From: Actinomadura opuntiae
GTDB lineage: Bacteria; Actinomycetota; Actinomycetes; Streptosporangiales; Streptosporangiaceae
NCBI RefSeq assembly: GCF_030283205.1
Contig: NZ_JASNWF010000002.1
Location: forward strand, 1-64,000
Direction: 5' to 3'
DNA: 64,000 nt
The first letter of the stretch is position 1. Each line of letters begins with the position of its first letter. The position numbers and the translations under genes were made by a program. The notes beneath the pieces were generated by a model, which saw only the letters and a list, made by a program, of their open reading frames with translations, did no database searches and had not been told where the DNA came from. Positions 42,338 through 51,214 of the stretch are shown here, piece after piece.

Positions 42338-43621
42338 TTACACCAGGGGGCGGAGGGAGAGGGTCTGGTCGCGGCCGGGGCCGACGCCGATCGCGGAGAT
42401 CTGCGCGCCGGACATCTCCTCCAGCGACCGGACGTAGGCCTGCGCGTTCTTCGGCAGGTCGTCGAAGGTCTTGGCGCCGGTGATGTCCTCCTGCCAGCCG
42501 TCCAGGTACTCCAGGATCGGCTTGGCGTGGTGGAAGTCGGTCTGGGTGGCGGGCAGCTCGTCGACGCGCTCGCCGTCCACGTCGTAGGCGACGCACACCG
42601 GGACGCGCTCCAGGCCGGACAGCACGTCCAGCTTGGTGAGGAAGAAGTCGGTGATGCCGTTCACCCGGGACGCGTAGCGGGCGATCACCGCGTCGAACCA
42701 GCCGCAGCGCCGGTCGCGGCCGGTGGTGACGCCGTACTCGCCGCCGGTCTTGCGCAGGTACTCGCCCTGCTCGTCCAGCAGCTCGGTGGGGAACGGTCCG
42801 GACCCGACGCGGGTGGTGTAGGCCTTGAGGATGCCGATCACGCGGGTGATCTTCGCGGGGCCGACGCCGGAGCCCACGCACGCGCCGCCCGCCGTGGGGC
42901 TCGACGACGTCACGAACGGGTAGGTGCCGTGGTCGATGTCCAGCAGCGTGCCCTGCGCGCCCTCCAGCAGGACGACCTTGCCGTCGTCCAGCGCCCGGTT
43001 CAGCACGAGCGTGGTGTCGGCGACGAACGGCTTGATGCGCTCGCCGTAGGCCAGGTACTCCTGCACGATCGGGCCGGTGTCGATGCGGCGCCGGTTGTAG
43101 ACCTTGGTGAGGACCTGGTTCTTCTCGCGCAGCGACAGGTCGAGCTTCTGGGTGAGGATGTTCGGGTCGAACAGGTCCTGCACCCGGATGCCCATCCGGT
43201 TGATCTTGTCGGCGTAGGCCGGGCCGATGCCGCGCCCGGTGGTGCCGATCCGCGCCTTGCCGAGGTAGCGCTCGGTGACCTTGTCGAGGGCCCGGTGGTG
43301 CGGCATGATCAGGTGCGCGTTCGCCGAGATCAGCAGCCGTTCGCAGCCGATCCCGCGCTCCCGCAGCCCGTCGATCTCCTGCAGCAGGACGGCCGGGTCG
43401 ATCACGACCCCGTTGCCGATGACCGGGACGACGTCCGGCGACAGCACCCCCGACGGCAGCAGGTGCAGCGCGTAGCTCTTGTCCCCGATGACGACGGTGT
43501 GGCCGGCGTTGTTGCCGCCCTGGAAGCGGACGACGTAGTCGACGTCGCCCCCGAGCAGGTCTGTTGCCTTGCCCTTGCCCTCATCTCCCCATTGGGCACC
43601 GACAAGAACGATGGCAGGCAT
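42338..43621 (-). CDS. purA: Adenylosuccinate synthetase
   Basis: A 427-residue GTP-dependent enzyme that makes adenylosuccinate from IMP and aspartate. Signature elements are the P-loop [11 protein letters not shown] (residues 8-18), the [13 protein letters not shown] segment, [36 protein letters not shown] and [13 protein letters not shown]. Length and motifs are canonical. With purB in the neighbouring unit it accounts for both steps from IMP to AMP. The ATG at 43621 is the standard start. The upstream 138-base gap has a hairpin (separate entry). Confidence 0.97.
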   Translation of the reverse strand: MPAIVLVGAQWGDEGKGKATDLLGGDVDYVVRFQGGNNAGHTVVIGDKSYALHLLPSGVLSPDVVPVIGNGVVIDPAVLLQEIDGLRERGIGCERLLISANAHLIMPHHRALDKVTERYLGKARIGTTGRGIGPAYADKINRMGIRVQDLFDPNILTQKLDLSLREKNQVLTKVYNRRRIDTGPIVQEYLAYGERIKPFVADTTLVLNRALDDGKVVLLEGAQGTLLDIDHGTYPFVTSSSPTAGGACVGSGVGPAKITRVIGILKAYTTRVGSGPFPTELLDEQGEYLRKTGGEYGVTTGRDRRCGWFDAVIARYASRVNGITDFFLTKLDVLSGLERVPVCVAYDVDGERVDELPATQTDFHHAKPILEYLDGWQEDITGAKTFDDLPKNAQAYVRSLEEMSGAQISAIGVGPGRDQTLSLRPLV

Positions 43622-43643
43622 GCCACTTTCCTTCCCACGACGA

Positions 43644-43677
43644 AGGCCCCGGTCGCCGCAAGCGCGCGAAGGGGCCT
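43644..43677 (-). terminator. Hairpin between DUF3151 and purA genes
   Basis: AGGCCCC (43644-43650) and GGGGCCT (43671-43677) can form a 7-bp stem with a 20-base loop. It is placed to end the DUF3151 transcript, or to act as a leader structure for purA, which starts 23 bases further on. Confidence 0.5.
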
Positions 43678-43759
43678 CTTGCGATCAAAGCCTACCCGTA
43701 CCCGGCAGGTAAAGAAACCGCACGTCACTCATCGCGGGGCGCCGGGTACGGGTGGGCGA

Positions 43760-44170
43760 TCAGCCGTTGAGCGCGTCGGCGGCCTCGGCGCTGCTGTCGC
43801 GCAGGAACGTCCGGCAGCGCTCGGCCTCGTCGTCCTCGCCGATGGCGGCGGCTGCGCGGCCCAGGGCGTGCAGCGCGCGCAGGAAGCCGCGGTTGGCCTC
43901 GTGCGCCCAGGGGATCGGGCCGTGGCCCTTCCATCCGGCCCGGCGCAGCATGTCGAGGCCGCGGTGGTAGCCGGTGCGGGCGAAGGCGTAGGAGTCGATC
44001 ACGCTGCCCTTGGCGAAGGCGCGGTCGGCCAGTTCGGCCCAGGCGCCCGGGTAGTCGGGGTGGCGCGCCGCGACCTCGAACGGGTCGACGCCGTTCTGCA
44101 GCGCCTCGCGGGCCTCGGTGTTGTCCGGGAGTTCGGTCGGAGGCGGGCCGCCGAGCAGGTTCTGGGTCAT
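43760..44170 (-). CDS. DUF3151 family protein
   Basis: A 136-residue soluble helical protein. It carries the family pattern of a conserved TQNLLGGPPPTELPDN start, then FEVAARHPDYPGAWAELADRA, RTGYHRGLDMLRRAGWKGHG, PWAHEANRGFLRALHALGRA and DDEAERCRTFLRDS. The repeats are TPR-like. Function is unknown; the family is confined to actinobacteria and is often next to purA or fba, as here. The ATG at 44170 was chosen to begin with TQNLLGG; a second ATG 9 bases upstream is possible. Confidence 0.88.
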   Translation of the reverse strand: MTQNLLGGPPPTELPDNTEAREALQNGVDPFEVAARHPDYPGAWAELADRAFAKGSVIDSYAFARTGYHRGLDMLRRAGWKGHGPIPWAHEANRGFLRALHALGRAAAAIGEDDEAERCRTFLRDSSAEAADALNG

Positions 44171-44204
44171 GCGGGTCATCGTAGGTCGACGCGGCCCGTC
44201 CGCA

Positions 44205-44465
44205 TCAACCCGGGTCACGGCCCGTCCGGCGGCGCAGGACGAGGAGGCCGCCGACGCCCGGGACCAGGGCGGTGACCCTGGTGGCGGTCGTCGCCTCCTT
44301 GAGGCGCCACGTCGCGCCCACGACGACCAGGTAGGCGCAGCCGTGAGCCGGGCCCACCAGCGAGGATACGGGTTCGAGGTGGACGGTGGCCAGATTGCCC
44401 AGCAGGACGATCAGCGAGACGAGCTCGGCCCGTGCCGCGATGCGCAGTGCCCGCACGCGCCTCAC
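44205..44465 (-). CDS. DUF3817-like small membrane protein
   Basis: An 86-residue integral membrane protein with about two helices (LVSLIVLLGNLATVHLEP, HGCAYLVVVGATWRL) and a third hydrophobic stretch near the end. The layout VGPAHGCAYLVVV with a positively charged C-terminus matches the small DUF3817 proteins. It starts at the GTG at 44465, whose GTGA overlaps the stop of the preceding gene by 4 bases, good evidence for coupling. Function unknown. Confidence 0.75.
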   Translation of the reverse strand: MRRVRALRIAARAELVSLIVLLGNLATVHLEPVSSLVGPAHGCAYLVVVGATWRLKEATTATRVTALVPGVGGLLVLRRRTGRDPG

Positions 44466-44923
44466 GCTCCCGTCGTCGAGCCGGGGCGGACGATCATCAG
44501 GACGGTGACCGTGGCCCACAGCAGGTTGAAGACGCCCGTGAGCATGGCGATCCGGCCGGCCGGGATCAGGCGGCCGCCGGGCGTCCCCGTGGCGGCGAGG
44601 GCCGCTTCCTGGGCGGGCAGGATCAGCAGCGCCAGGACGCCGGCGGCGGCGCCGGTCAGCGCGATCGCGATGATCAGCCAGGTGTCGCCGAGCACGCCCA
44701 TCGTGCTCGCCGTCGCGAAGCCGAACACCGGGACCGCGATGCCGACCGCGGAGTAGACGCGGCAGATGCGGTTGAGCGTCCGCAGCGTCGTGAGGGCCTC
44801 GCGGTCGTCCGGGGCGCTCTGGGCGCGGCGCAGCGTCTTGGGGAACATGCTCGCGGCGACGGTGACCGGCCCGACGGCGATCACGGCGGCCAGCACGTGC
44901 AGGGAGAGCAGGAGTTTCGCCAT
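44462..44923 (-). CDS. DUF2269-like four-helix membrane protein
   Basis: A 153-residue membrane protein with four predicted helices (about 5-24, 52-72, 78-102, 125-146). The helix order and the LHVLAAVIAVGP start with a conserved histidine resemble DUF2269 (predicted integral membrane) proteins. It lies between the PfpI gene (3-base gap) and the DUF3817-like gene (4-base overlap), so the three form one operon. Role unknown. Confidence 0.78.
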   Translation of the reverse strand: MAKLLLSLHVLAAVIAVGPVTVAASMFPKTLRRAQSAPDDREALTTLRTLNRICRVYSAVGIAVPVFGFATASTMGVLGDTWLIIAIALTGAAAGVLALLILPAQEAALAATGTPGGRLIPAGRIAMLTGVFNLLWATVTVLMIVRPGSTTGA

Positions 44924-44926
44924 GGC

Positions 44927-45583
44927 TCAGAATCCGGCGGGCACCGGGCCGCGGGCGCGCCAGACGGTGCCGCGGCGCTCGTAGGCGAACAGCTCCTCGA
45001 CGGCGTGCGCGATCCGCGGGCCGACCTCGCGTTCCAGCAGGTAGAGCCCGAGGTCGAGCCCGGAGGTGACGCCGGCGGCGGTGACGAGGCCGCCGTCGTC
45101 GACGACGCGGGCCCGCACCGCGTGCGCGCCGCCGGCGGCGAGCACGTCCATCCCCAGGTGGTGGGTGACGGCGTGGCGCCCCTCCAGCAGGCCGGCCATG
45201 GCCAGGACGAGCGAGCCGCCGCACACGGTCGCGACGGTCACGTCCGGGTCGTCCATCGCTGCCTTCAGCAGGGCGGGCAGCTCGGTGGTCAGGGTGCGGC
45301 CGAGCAGCGCGGGGATGGTCTCGTCCTGCGGGGCGCCGCCCTCGCCGGTCGGGCCGGAGGCCCCGGGGACGACGACCAGGTCCGCGCGCGCGGGATCGAG
45401 GGCGGCGGTGGCGCGCAGCGCCAGCCCGCCGGTGCCGCCGACGACCTCGCGCGGTCCTTCCGCGGAGACGAGTTCCACGGTCACCGCGCCGGAGGAGGCG
45501 GTGCCGCCGGCGTGCAGCACCTCGAAGGGGGCGACGGCGTCGAGCGGATCGAAGCCGTCGAACAGGACTATCTGGGCATGCAT
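44927..45583 (-). CDS. DJ-1/PfpI-family protein
   Basis: A 218-residue class-I glutamine-amidotransferase-like protein (AQIVLFDGFDPLDAVAPFEVL, DLVVVPGASGPTGEGG, the cysteine elbow ATVCGGSLVLAMAGLLEG and THHLGMDVL). Cys at the elbow and the following His are preserved. Relatives include isonitrile hydratases and stress chaperone-like proteins, so substrate is uncertain. It is divergent from the GlxA-type regulator, whose N-terminal half has the same fold, and probably is its target. Confidence 0.87.
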   Translation of the reverse strand: MHAQIVLFDGFDPLDAVAPFEVLHAGGTASSGAVTVELVSAEGPREVVGGTGGLALRATAALDPARADLVVVPGASGPTGEGGAPQDETIPALLGRTLTTELPALLKAAMDDPDVTVATVCGGSLVLAMAGLLEGRHAVTHHLGMDVLAAGGAHAVRARVVDDGGLVTAAGVTSGLDLGLYLLEREVGPRIAHAVEELFAYERRGTVWRARGPVPAGF

Positions 45584-45656
45584 GGAGGCTCCCTCTGAAG
45601 CCCGGCGGTCGCCGGGGCCACAGCCGAAGCTAGAGGGCCGCCGCGCCCGACCCCAG

Positions 45657-45670
45657 TGGCATTAATGCCA
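45657..45670. promoter_or_regulatory. Palindrome in the PfpI/GlxA-type divergent promoter
   Basis: TGGCATTAATGCCA is a perfect 14-bp palindrome. An imperfect second copy, TTGCCAACCCTGGCGAA, follows at 45686-45702. Both lie in the 190-base gap between the divergent genes and are good candidate binding sites for the AraC-type regulator. Confidence 0.6.
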
Positions 45671-45773
45671 GTCTTCAACGGATAATTGCCAACCCTGGCG
45701 AAACAGACTCTGACCTGCCTGAATCAGCGCTCGCAAGACGTCACGAACGCCGGTGCAGAGGTAGATTCCCGCC

Positions 45774-46712
45774 ATGCACACCGTCGCCGTGCTCGCGCTC
45801 GACCAGGTGATCCCCTTCGACCTGGCCACCCCGATCGAGGTCTTCACCCGCACCCGCCTCCCGGACGGCCGCCCCGGCTACCAGATCCGCGTGTGCGCCG
45901 AGCGGCCGGAGGTCGACGCGGGCGCCTTCACCCTGCGCGCGCCGTGGGGGCTGGACGGGCTCCGGGGAGCCGACACGATCATCGTCCCCGGCACGGCGAG
46001 CCCGCTCGTCCCGCCGTCCGCGGACGTGCGCGGCGCGCTGCGGGCGGCCGCGGCGGGCGGCACCCGCATCGCGTCCATCTGCTCGGGCACGTTCCCCCTC
46101 GCCGCCACCGGGCTCCTCGACGGCCTGCGCGCCACCACCCACTGGGTCGCGGCCGGACGCCTCGCCGCCGCCCATCCGGACATCGACGTCGACCCGGACG
46201 TCCTCTACGTCGACAACGGGCAGATCCTCACCTCGGCCGGCGCCGCCGCCGGCCTGGACCTGTGCCTGCACATGATCCGCCGCGACTACGGCTCGGCCGT
46301 CGCCGCCGACGCCGCCCGCCTGTCGGTCATGCCCCTGGAACGCGAGGGCGGGCAGGCGCAGTTCGTCGTGCACGACCACGCGCCCACGCCCCAGGGCTCC
46401 GCCCTCGAACCGCTGCTCGCCTGGCTGGAGGGCAACCTGGCCCGCGACCTGTCCCTCGCCGACATCGCCGCGCAGGCCGGGACCAGCACCCGCACCCTGA
46501 TCCGCCGGTTCCGCGAGCAGACCGGCACGACGCCGCTCCAGTGGCTGCACCGCGCCCGCGTCCGCCGCGCCCAGCACCTGCTGGAGACCACGGACCACCC
46601 CGTCGAGCGCATCGCCGCCCAGGTCGGCTTCGGCTCGCCCACCGCGTTCCGCGACCGCTTCAAGAAGACCACCGGCGTCAGCCCCCACTCCTACCGCCGC
46701 GCCTTCAGCTGA
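45774..46712 (+). CDS. GlxA-family transcriptional regulator (PfpI domain plus AraC HTH)
   Basis: A 312-residue regulator. Residues 1-185 have a DJ-1/PfpI-like fold (AVLALDQVIPFDLATPIEVF, TIIVPGTASP, IASICSGTFPLAATGLLDG). Residues 215-310 are a two-HTH AraC DNA-binding domain (LSLADIAAQAGTSTRTLIRRFREQTGTTPLQWL, VERIAAQVGFGSPTAFRDRFKKTTGVSP). Such proteins sense small metabolites through the first domain. It is divergent from a PfpI protein gene; the palindrome between them suggests direct regulation. The ATG follows a TAGATT -10-like box within 15 bases. Confidence 0.93.
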   Translation: MHTVAVLALDQVIPFDLATPIEVFTRTRLPDGRPGYQIRVCAERPEVDAGAFTLRAPWGLDGLRGADTIIVPGTASPLVPPSADVRGALRAAAAGGTRIASICSGTFPLAATGLLDGLRATTHWVAAGRLAAAHPDIDVDPDVLYVDNGQILTSAGAAAGLDLCLHMIRRDYGSAVAADAARLSVMPLEREGGQAQFVVHDHAPTPQGSALEPLLAWLEGNLARDLSLADIAAQAGTSTRTLIRRFREQTGTTPLQWLHRARVRRAQHLLETTDHPVERIAAQVGFGSPTAFRDRFKKTTGVSPHSYRRAFS

Positions 46713-46754
46713 TCCTCGTCGCGGCCGCGATCGTCGACCACGTCGGCGCCGAGG

Positions 46755-47480
46755 CTAGGAGGGGGCCGGCTCGGGGGCGCGCTTGCGGACGACGTGGTAG
46801 CGCCCGGCGGCGGCCATGAGGGCCGCCACCGGCAGCCAGACGGCCGCGACCGTCCAGAAGTCCTCGCCGCCGATCATCGGTGAGAACAATCCGGCGAGGA
46901 ACAGCCCGAGCGCCACCCCCAGGGTGGCGGCCATGCCGGGCGTCGGGGCGCGCCGCGCCAGCCGCCAGCCGCCCGCGACCGCCACGAGCAGGCCGCTGGG
47001 CACGACGATCAGCGCGAGGATGAGGACCCGGGCGCGCAGGTCGGCCGGGGCGTCCTGCGTCTTCTGGGAGGCGCCGTTCGCCGAGATCTCGGTGAGCCGT
47101 CCGCGCCAGACGGTGCCCGTGACCTGGTCGCCCTCCTTCAGATCGGTGAGGACGGGCTTGCGGTCGGCGTACTCCGTCCTCCACCTGCGCCCGCGCTCGT
47201 CGGTCAGGAACGCGTGGTCCACGTCGCCCCGGCTGCTGGTCAGCCGGATGTCCGCCACGGTGAACCGCTGCGTCCACCGGCAGTCGGCGGCGCCTGACGG
47301 AGCCGCCGCGCACCGCGGCGCGGCCTGGTACGCATGTAGATCGCGAACGCCGCCCGGTGCGATCCGGATGCTGAGGAAGAGCCCGAGGGCCACCAGCGCG
47401 ACCCCCACCACCAGCACGATCCCGGCGCCGACCCGGCCGCGCAGTATTCCCCCGACGGACATGTTCCCCATGCCCGGCAT
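46755..47480 (-). CDS. Membrane protein of unknown function
   Basis: A 241-residue protein with about four membrane helices (16-38, 148-170, 180-202, 208-228). Between the first and second lies an extracytoplasmic domain of about 110 residues with two cysteines (about 57 and 67). The domain has beta-strand character (DIRLTSSRGDVDHAFLTDERGRRWRTE; VTGTVWRGRLTEISANG). I recognise no family. Three ATGs (47480, 47471, 47462) compete for the start and none has a strong ribosome-binding site. It converges with the GlxA-type gene and lies downstream of the GNAT gene, which ends 22 bases upstream. Confidence 0.68.
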   Translation of the reverse strand: MPGMGNMSVGGILRGRVGAGIVLVVGVALVALGLFLSIRIAPGGVRDLHAYQAAPRCAAAPSGAADCRWTQRFTVADIRLTSSRGDVDHAFLTDERGRRWRTEYADRKPVLTDLKEGDQVTGTVWRGRLTEISANGASQKTQDAPADLRARVLILALIVVPSGLLVAVAGGWRLARRAPTPGMAATLGVALGLFLAGLFSPMIGGEDFWTVAAVWLPVAALMAAAGRYHVVRKRAPEPAPS

Positions 47481-47502
47481 TATGGGGCCCGCCGGGCGGA
47501 GA

Positions 47503-48042
47503 TCAGGGGCGGGGTGCGGGGACGCGGAGGTGGAAGCGGGCGGCGCCCTCCTCGGTGCGGGAGCGGGCGGCGGGCCATCCGTTCCGGACGAACAGCAGCG
47601 CGTCGCGGTTGTCGAGGATGACGTCGGCGCCGAACTCGGTGATGCCGCGGCGCGCGGCGAGCTGGGTGAGGTAGCCGACGAGGCGGCTGCCGAGGCCGCG
47701 GCGCTGCCACGGGTCGGCCACCAGGACGGCGATCTCCGCGTGCCGGGGCGCGCGGACGTCCCGGGCGTACTCCGCGATCCCCACCATCTCGCCGTCGACC
47801 AGGCCGACCATGGCCTCGCGGTCCCAGTGGTCCAGGCGGTCCATGGCGGCGACGTAGTGGTCGGGGATGCGGGGCGTGCCGGAGAAGAAGCGCGTGTAGA
47901 GGCTGGCCTTGGAGACGCGGCCGGACATCCGGACGAGCCGGTCGCGGTCGGTCACCCCGTAGGGCCGGATCCGCACGTCGTCCAGCGTGGGCCCGGCAAT
48001 GTGGGCGACGTTGCGCACATTGAGTTGCTTCATGAAACCCAT
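47503..48042 (-). CDS. GNAT-family N-acetyltransferase
   Basis: A 179-residue acyltransferase. The acetyl-CoA-binding motif WQRRGLGSRLVGYLTQLA follows the AEIAVLVADP strand, and a C-terminal GADVILDNRDALLFVRNGW segment completes the fold. The N-terminal RIRPYGVTDRDRLVRM is typical. The substrate is unknown. Start codons at 48042 and 48033 both fall in the arm of a large inverted repeat; neither has a ribosome-binding site, so a leaderless transcript is possible. The HxlR gene is 72 bases upstream in the same direction. Confidence 0.82.
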   Translation of the reverse strand: MGFMKQLNVRNVAHIAGPTLDDVRIRPYGVTDRDRLVRMSGRVSKASLYTRFFSGTPRIPDHYVAAMDRLDHWDREAMVGLVDGEMVGIAEYARDVRAPRHAEIAVLVADPWQRRGLGSRLVGYLTQLAARRGITEFGADVILDNRDALLFVRNGWPAARSRTEEGAARFHLRVPAPRP

Positions 48043-48071
48043 TGGACCGCAGGCAGGTTTCGTGAAGCAAC
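48024..48071. promoter_or_regulatory. Large inverted repeat between HxlR and GNAT genes
   Basis: GTTGCTTCATGAAACC (48024-48039) and GGTTTCGTGAAGCAAC (48056-48071) match in 15 of 16 positions as complements with a 16-base spacer. Each arm contains a TTCATGAA-type palindrome (centres 30 bases apart), and CCCATTGGAC is directly repeated at 48038 and 48071. A further GGTTTCAT is at 48581, in front of the HxlR gene. Likely operators. Confidence 0.7.
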
Positions 48072-48114
48072 CCATTGGACGTGAACGGCCGGTGGAAATC
48101 CGGCGGGAGGCCCG

Positions 48115-48564
48115 CTACGCGCCCGGACCCGGGCGGGGGTCGACGTCCGTGGGCCCCAGGGCGGCGCCGCAGGAGTCGCAGGTGAAGCGGGGGGTGAGGG
48201 TGCCGTCGCAGCCGCGATGCCCGACGATCACCGGTGGACCGTCGGGGGCGTAGTGCCGGTCGCCCCACATCAGCAGGGTCATCATCGCCGGCCAGAGCTC
48301 GACGCCCTTGCGGGTGAGCCGGTACTCGTGCCGCTCGGGGCGCTCCTGGTAGGGGACGCGGCGCATGACGCCCTCGTCGCACAACCGGGTCAGCCGGTCG
48401 GTGAGGACGTTGCGGGCCACGCCGAGGACGTCCTGGAAGTCGTCGAACCGGCGGACGCCCTCGAACGCGCTGCGGATCACCAGCAGCGTCCAGCGATCGC
48501 CGACGACCTCCAGCGCGCGGGCGATCGAGCAGTTCTGCGTCTCGTAGGTGCGGGGCAGTGCCAC
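48115..48564 (-). CDS. HxlR-family transcriptional regulator
   Basis: A 149-residue winged-helix protein. The HxlR pattern is clear: CSIARALEVVGDRWTLLVIRSAFEGVRRFDDFQ, VARNVLTDRLTRLCDEGVMRR, VPYQERPERHEYRLTRKGVEL. The C-terminus adds a CDSCG metal-binding-like pair (about 129-132) plus an HRGCDG cysteine, perhaps a zinc knuckle. These regulators often respond to thiol-reactive compounds. Probable targets are itself and the GNAT gene that follows, based on shared half-sites. Confidence 0.9.
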   Translation of the reverse strand: MALPRTYETQNCSIARALEVVGDRWTLLVIRSAFEGVRRFDDFQDVLGVARNVLTDRLTRLCDEGVMRRVPYQERPERHEYRLTRKGVELWPAMMTLLMWGDRHYAPDGPPVIVGHRGCDGTLTPRFTCDSCGAALGPTDVDPRPGPGA

Positions 48565-48655
48565 GCATCGAGACTACCGAGGTTTCATCACAAAACGCGC
48601 GAACCGAAGCCCCGGCCGCACACCCCCCGGAAAACCGGACCCCAGCCCGAGCCAC

Positions 48656-48760
48656 GGGCGGGCACGCGGAGCGAGCGCCAGCGAGCGCAGCGGGCCCGCC
48701 CGACGGTCGGCAGGCTGTTTCGCGCGGAGCGCCAGCGGAGCGCGAAACGGTCTGCCGACC
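48656..48760. repeat. Two large GC-rich stem-loops with related loop sequences
   Basis: First stem: GGGCGGGC (48656-48663) with GCCCGCCC (48694-48701). Second: GGTCGGCAG (48705-48713) with CTGCCGACC (48752-48760), and nested within it GTTTCGCGC (48717-48725) with GCGCGAAAC (48740-48748). Both loops contain GGAGCG..GCCAGCG-type sequence. They fill the gap between fba and the HxlR gene. Confidence 0.6.
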
Positions 48761-48772
48761 GCAACGGGGGTT

Positions 48773-48792
48773 CCAGGGGGTCGCCCCCCTGG
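48773..48792 (-). terminator. Terminator of fba
   Basis: CCAGGGGG (48773-48780) and CCCCCTGG (48785-48792) form an 8-bp stem with a 4-base loop ending one base from the fba stop codon. Confidence 0.75.
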
Positions 48793-48793
48793 G

Positions 48794-49816
<1,023 letters not shown>

Positions 49817-50004
49817 TGTCAGCGTCCTTTCATACGCAGGGTGCCGCCGGGCATCCGGCCGGGCGGTAGCACCACGAACGACCGTCTACCCAGGTGAGCG
49901 GCCCGGGTCACACGGTCTCCGGTCTGGCATGCCGTCCGTGCTCAGTATCTCTTCGGGGCCCGCGTTCCGCCTAATCGCGGGCGGTGGAAAGGTACGCTCG
50001 CGGT

Positions 50005-50733
50005 GTGGATCTCACGACGATTCCCCTTGACATCACCGAGTGGCTGCACCCGACCGCGTGGCTGCAGCTGTTCGGCACGTTCGCGACGATCGGCGTGCTG
50101 GCCATCATCTTCGCGGAGACCGGACTGCTGATCGGCTGCATCCTGCCGGGCGACTCGCTGCTGTTCACGGCGGGGATCCTCACGGCGGTCTCGACCGTCA
50201 ACGGCCAGGAGTTCCAGTCGCTGTCGCTGCCCTGGCTGCTGGTCGGCGGGCCGCTGGCGGCGATCGCGGGCGCGCAGCTGGGGCACTTCCTCGGCGCCCG
50301 CTACGGCCGCCGCCTGTTCGACCGGCCCGACTCCAGGCTGTTCCGGCGGGAGTGGGTCGACAAGGCGGAGTACTACTTCAACCGGTTCGGCCCGGCCCGC
50401 GCGGTGCTGCTGGCCCGGTTCATCCCGATCGTCCGGACGTTCCTGAACCCGCTCGCCGGGATGCTCGGCATGGACGCCCGCAGGTTCTTCGTCTGGAACG
50501 TCATCGGCGGGATCGTCTGGACGGACGCGCTGTTCCTGCTCGGCCACTTCCTCGGCTCGGAGGTGCCCGACGTCGAGAAGTACATCCTGCCGGGCGTCGC
50601 CGTGATCCTGGTCCTGTCGGTGATCCCGATCGTGCGGGAGATCATGAAGGGACGCCGCGGCGGTGGCAACGGTCCGAATAAGAATGAGCGTGAAGAGTCA
50701 CGTCCGTCGCTCAGCAGTGACAGTTATCGCTAA
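50005..50733 (+). CDS. DedA-family membrane protein
   Basis: A 242-residue integral membrane protein with about five helices. DedA hallmarks are present: the LIIFAETGLLIGCILPGDSLLFTAG segment (acidic residue in helix), GAQLGHFLGARYGRRLF, RFIPIVRTFLNPLAGMLGM and WTDALFLLGHFLG. Family members are lipid flippase-like (undecaprenyl-phosphate or other lipids). The tail after residue 218 is charged and disordered. The GTG at 50005 (DLTTIPLDITEWL) is preferred to the GTG at 49984 because it lies after a GGAAAGG site. The next gene starts 9 bases later. Confidence 0.88.
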   Translation: MDLTTIPLDITEWLHPTAWLQLFGTFATIGVLAIIFAETGLLIGCILPGDSLLFTAGILTAVSTVNGQEFQSLSLPWLLVGGPLAAIAGAQLGHFLGARYGRRLFDRPDSRLFRREWVDKAEYYFNRFGPARAVLLARFIPIVRTFLNPLAGMLGMDARRFFVWNVIGGIVWTDALFLLGHFLGSEVPDVEKYILPGVAVILVLSVIPIVREIMKGRRGGGNGPNKNEREESRPSLSSDSYR

Positions 50734-50742
50734 CCTCCCCAT

Positions 50743-51204
50743 GTGGGACGTCATCGGTCGGACCCTATAGGTCTCGCGCGCATCGTGATCGCGGCCATCG
50801 CCGTGGTCTTCGCCTTAGCGCTTCTCGTCGTCGGCGGCATCGCACTGGTGAACGCGGTGTCCGGCTCGCCCGACAAGGAACCTCCCTCGACGGCGGCGTC
50901 CCCCAGCGGCCAGACCTCGTCCGCCCCCGACGCGTCCCCCACCGCGACGACCTCCGCCGCGAACGTCCCCCTGCTCATCGAGGTGACCGGCCAGCCCACG
51001 AAGGTGGTCGTCCGGGTGCCCGACACCGGCACGGTGGTGCGCAGCGGCGTGCTGAACACCGGCGACACCCTCCAGTTCGACCAGACGACCCTCGACGTCG
51101 TCGCGACCAACGGCGGCGCGCTGCAGGTGACGATCTACGGCAAGGTGCAGCCGCCGAAGCCGCAGGGGCAGCGCGCCACCTGGTACGTGCGTCCGAAGAG
51201 CTGA
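50743..51204 (+). CDS. Single-pass membrane protein with RodZ-like extracellular domain
   Basis: A 153-residue protein. One membrane helix at about 11-37 (LARIVIAAIAVVFALALLVVGG) is followed by a Ser/Thr/Pro linker. The C-terminal beta domain (about 75-145; VPLLIEVTGQPTKVVVRVPDTG; GDTLQFDQTTLDVVATNGGALQVTIYG) resembles the DUF4115 domain of RodZ-like proteins, although there is no cytoplasmic HTH. It is 9 bases after the DedA gene and probably cotranscribed. Role in the envelope is inferred; start is the GTG at 50743. Confidence 0.78.
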   Translation: MGRHRSDPIGLARIVIAAIAVVFALALLVVGGIALVNAVSGSPDKEPPSTAASPSGQTSSAPDASPTATTSAANVPLLIEVTGQPTKVVVRVPDTGTVVRSGVLNTGDTLQFDQTTLDVVATNGGALQVTIYGKVQPPKPQGQRATWYVRPKS

Positions 51205-51214
51205 GCGGGCCCGG

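Noticed and set aside
48656-48792. CRISPR-like repeats
   Set aside because: The units are nested palindromes of different sequence without regular spacers.
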